Positions 60,661 through 64,000 of a stretch of DNA of 64,000 nucleotides are shown here, one piece after another (the first letter of the stretch is position 1; each line of letters opens with the position of its first letter). Position numbers and translations under genes: made by a program. Source of the DNA: Bathymodiolus brooksi (lineage: Eukaryota; Mollusca; Bivalvia; Mytilida; Modiolidae); assembly GCA_963680875.1 (NCBI GenBank), contig OY804579.1, forward strand, positions 14,647,506 through 14,711,505, given 5' to 3'. The notes under the pieces were generated by a model. The model searched no databases. It was not told the DNA's origin and saw nothing but the letters and a program-made list of their open reading frames with translations.

Positions 60661-62619
60661 AAATGTACTTCAGAGACTGCAAAACATTAAGTGTTTTTGA
60701 AAGAAAAATCCCATTAACTTTCTCTTTAGAGTTCAGATTTCACCAAGACCATGCATAATGCATTTTTTTCCCCAATTTCTTTTTTGAATATTTGAGATTA
60801 CCGACTTCAGCCAAGATTATTCATGGATAGTCCGCCATATCTTAAATAAAAACAAACAAAAGGACCATAAAGAGCTACGGTTCCGCAGCTAAGCTTGACC
60901 AAGTCATTGTTATCAAAGCTTAAACTTCTCAAAATTCTTTTGTTGGCTTGGTCCTTTTTTTTTTTCACAATACCTTGGCTTGTGTTTTTTACTTTATTAC
61001 CAGTAAATTGTTATTAAACTCATCAAAGACCATTGGCACGGATCAAGACATATAAGTGTAATAATTAATGAAACATGAAATAGAAATAAGTTTATTAACC
61101 AAATCAGGGCCCCAGGAGGGCATATTTATCTAATTAAAATAAAATGCAATCAATACAAATAAAATTAAACAAAAACAATATATATTGTTACTTTCATGAC
61201 TTAAGTTAAAAAAAGATATTCGAACAAAAACGATTCGTGGGAAGACATTTATTAACATTTGAATAAAAGTTAAATTATTTTGGAAAAAAAGTGGGGCCGG
61301 TGTTTTGACATTTATTTGTATTTGAGCCATGTCCGGTCCTTTTTCCAGATTTGTAGTAATTTTCTGTCCCTTATCTCCTCGTACCCCCTTTTAAAAATGT
61401 TTTTCAGCACACTTTCATTTCTGTGAACAACCGCGGTAGGGCCCCGTCAAAATATTTAAATAAATTAGCCATAGGTTTTTATTTTTTTATACCGGAAGTT
61501 AAACAATATGGACGGAGTTAAGCAACAAGACAGTATGCCCCAAAATGGTTCAACCCTGCGTTTTAAATGGATAAAAAAAAATCACACAAAATATTGTGTA
61601 GTCATATATACATAATGAAGATTACACTAGTTTGTGTTTGAACATAATTTGTAATAGGTAATTATTTTTTTTTAATGATGTCAGCTTTGTTCCGCTCCGA
61701 GTTTTACACAAGGATGAAAAAATATTGGGGCGAAAACATATCTATTTACCGCATGCGCAAACTGCTATTTACGATTCTAAGGTAAAATATTTTTAAAACA
61801 GGGAATATCCAGTCAACTTGGTCATGGCTGAATGCAGTTGTTCGAATTGAATGCGAGAATTCAGCAATTGATGTGATCATTAATTTTTTTATGAAAAATA
61901 TTTTTGACCACTGCTAATTTTGGGGGGTTCAGTAATTTCTGCCGGTACTATACATGATCTCAGACGGGTAAAAGTACCGGGTACCGGCTCACTTTGAAAT
62001 ACCTGGTACACAACAGTCTTCACGCTTTTTACTTTTTACCGTAATTTCAAATATTTACAGACCCACCATTAAACAGAGGCTAGGTGCGTCCGAAAAAAAA
62101 AATTATGATTGTGTAATGTATTACCGGGGTAGTAAAAGGTAAAACATGAAATGCTATTTACCATTTGAAGTCAACTGATCCAAACTTTTCCCTATGAATG
62201 CACTGTCATTAAGTGTTTTAACCACATTAATTTTGCTTTTTATTAATTAAATGTTTAAAGTGTCAATTTGTTTAAGTAAACATCCTGCAAACTCCTCTGC
62301 CAGATGAACTGAATGTATTACCGGTGTATCGGAATGTTCCATTAAAAAATGCGGTAAATATATTCAGTACAAAGGTATATAAAATTCTTCATATTTGATG
62401 AAAATATTGTTCTTTAACTATGGGCGTTTTTATTGCAGAGAAACCAGTTTAGGTTTTAACTCGGTTTTTCAAACTTTTTATTTATTGTCCCAACTGGTTT
62501 TGATCCAGTTTTAAACCTGAACCGGTTTTTTTAATTTATTGGCGTTAAACTGAAACTAGTTTCCGAAACTCATCAAACCACCTCCGGGTGTGGTTTTTGC
62601 TGTTTGACATCTGTTCAAC
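60661..62619. other. Unique AT-rich sequence
   Basis: No long frame. CCGGAAGTTAAACAATATGG at about 61493 pairs an ETS-like site with an ATG that opens a 35-residue frame (MDGVKQQDSMPQNG...), and CCGCATGCGCAAAC at about 61749 resembles an NRF-1 site. These hint at a promoter but are not enough to call one. Confidence 0.4.
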
Positions 62620-62754
62620 ATGGCGACCTCTGAAATTTTGATTTTGGAGTGCAGCATTTGTCTCGAACAGTTTGATTGCTTAGAGCAATTTAATGACCAT
62701 CCATGCTGTTACATTGCTGTACCAGTGGGAATAATTTATGTTCAACTAATTTAA
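62620..62754 (+). CDS. Small ORF with a zinc-finger-like Cys/His motif (tentative)
   Basis: A 44-residue frame from CAACATGGCGACC, a good initiation context: MATSEILILECSICLEQFDC then LEQFNDHPCC, ending at TAA. CSIC...H-P-C resembles the start of a C2HC or RING-type finger and would suit the first exon of a zinc-finger gene. No convincing donor lies inside and no second exon is seen, so it may be a fragment or chance. Confidence 0.3.
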   Translation: MATSEILILECSICLEQFDCLEQFNDHPCCYIAVPVGIIYVQLI

Positions 62755-62902
62755 TGAGCCCTTTTTGACTGCGATTGTGATTGTGAAAATGTCTGATGAA
62801 CTTATGGAAATTGAATTTGAATTTGAACAATCCTAGACAGTGCATTACCAGTATTAATGTGTATTGATTAAATAAATTAAAGAAATGTAAATTGATTTTA
62901 TT
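62755..62902. other. Unique spacer
   Basis: AT-rich, nothing recognised. Confidence 0.4.
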
Positions 62903-63415
62903 ATCCCCCCCGCAACGAAGTTGTAGGAGGGTATACTGGTTTCACCAATATCCGTCCGTCTGTAGACAAATCTTATGTCGTACGATAGCTTGAGTTGTGT
63001 TTCTTAGAATCTTTTAAAATTTTATCAGCTGTTTACTGGTGAAGAGAGGAGGATCCCTTTCATTTTTGACGAATTTCACTTTTGTCGTTCCAGAGTTATT
63101 GGACTTGATATGACGGAAAATAGGATTTTTACCCTATGTTGTATGATAACTTGAGTAGTGTTTCTTAGAATATTTTGATATTTTATCAGCAGCTTACCGG
63201 TGAAGAGAGGAGGATCCCTTTCATTTTTGACGATTTTCACTTTTGCCATTCCAGAGATATTGAACTTGATATGACGGAAAATAGGATTTTTACCCCAGCA
63301 GCTTACCGGTGAAGAGAGGAGGGTCCCTTTCATATTTGGTCGGAACAATCAGTAATGTTTTGGTTATGGAAATAGGTTGGACAGATGTGGGGAGAGGGGG
63401 GTATATCTTAGTAAA
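62903..63415. repeat. Interspersed repeat with internal tandem copies
   Basis: Opens with a C-run and CGCAACGAAGTTGTAGGAGG, and closes with GGGGGGTATATC. Inside, GGTGAAGAGAGGAGGATCCC and TGATATGACGGAAAATAGG recur about 170 bp apart, two to three times. The opening matches the repeat in intron 3 at 32850, so both belong to one dispersed family, probably non-autonomous. Confidence 0.65.
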
Positions 63416-64000
63416 TTTCAGTGAATCGTTCACAAGGCAAATTCCTACAAACAATGCCCTGTCAACACACACAACAGTTCATAAAATACAGTAAAAGAAC
63501 ACTCAAATCAAACACAACAAAAAAACACCTAAAATATGATATACATGTAATACATTACAAAAATGTGGGCTCCTAAATTTTGGTGTGGACCCCCAATTTT
63601 ATTATTTTAGGGGTCCACATGGCTACTTGAAAAAAAAAAGTTAAGTTCAAACCCTGATTATAGCATCACTATATATTTTGTCACTTTAGTTTTTATCCGT
63701 TTGAATTTTCATTGTTGAGAGGCATGCAACCATAACAATCTTGCCATATTCTTCTTTTTTACCCAATATAAATTTAACTTTTAATCATTATATTAATATA
63801 TTTAAGTGAGTTAAGATATGATATAATATCCTAAGTGGGAGTACTCCGTCATTACTGGAGGAAAATACCAGAACAGAACAAGCATTTCCTGTGTTACCTT
63901 CCCCTAAACAATAATATCCCCACAGAATACAATCTCGTATGAAAAAATTATTTTAAATAAAAGTCTAATTCTTCATTTGTACAATTATGCAAAAGAGAAA
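63416..64000. other. AT-rich end of window
   Basis: No gene recognised. It holds a hairpin GTGGACCCC (63585-63593) with GGGGTCCAC (63610-63618), probably another small structured repeat. Confidence 0.45.

Overview
The window is AT-rich eukaryotic DNA, almost certainly from a lophotrochozoan and probably a mollusc. It has one spliced gene with GT-AG introns, degenerate LINE fragments, tRNA-headed SINEs whose tails (GATATAGCTGAAA...TTAAAC) I associate with mollusc genomes, and a Helitron-like element. More than half of the 64 kb is tandem repeat. There is no sign of bacterial sequence, operons or CRISPR.

The only well-supported gene is a plus-strand nuclear receptor with seven coding exons (5985-7182, 7982-8088, 32390-32540, 36970-38420, 39710-39877, 40505-40724, 40996-41237). 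All six junctions keep frame and give a predicted 1,178-residue protein. It has a long Asn/Ser-rich N-terminal region, a C4-C4 DNA-binding domain with P-box CEGCKG split across exons 2 and 3, a very long hinge of about 400 residues, and a full ligand-binding domain with an AF-2-like end. It looks like subfamily NR1 (Rev-erb/E75/E78/ROR-like); I cannot name the member.

The most unusual structure is in this gene's introns. Intron 2 (8089-32389) opens with about 388 extra copies of a 58-bp unit. Each unit is the last 47 nt of the first zinc-finger exon plus the first 11 nt of the intron, so it carries the 5' splice site AAG|GTGAGT. The same intron ends in about 35 copies of a 42-bp unit that carries branch-point-like and TTTTAG acceptor-like sequence. 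Smaller duplications of splice boundaries occur at the exon 1 donor (34 bp x4), the exon 5 acceptor (29 bp, five regular plus about four degenerate) and the exon 7 acceptor (30 bp x2). The gene has therefore repeatedly accumulated tandem duplications of its own splice sites.

Layout: 1-5.2 kb, LINE and SINE debris and a possible TIR element with a PHD-finger remnant; 5.2-5.8 kb, a 30-bp minisatellite; 5.9-41.2 kb, the receptor gene, with a decayed LINE in intron 3 (33.3-36.6 kb) and SINEs in introns 4 and 5; 41.2-50.7 kb, 3' flank with 35-, 64-, 21-, 28- and 38-bp minisatellites, more SINEs and a Helitron-like element with a 156-bp internal repeat; 51-53.2 kb, a 32-bp array; 53.2-58.6 kb, a 48-bp array interrupted by a 630-bp unique island; 58.6-64 kb, mostly unique AT-rich DNA with an antisense RT fragment and structured repeats. 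Long open frames in the arrays arise because the units are multiples of three; I do not regard them as genes.
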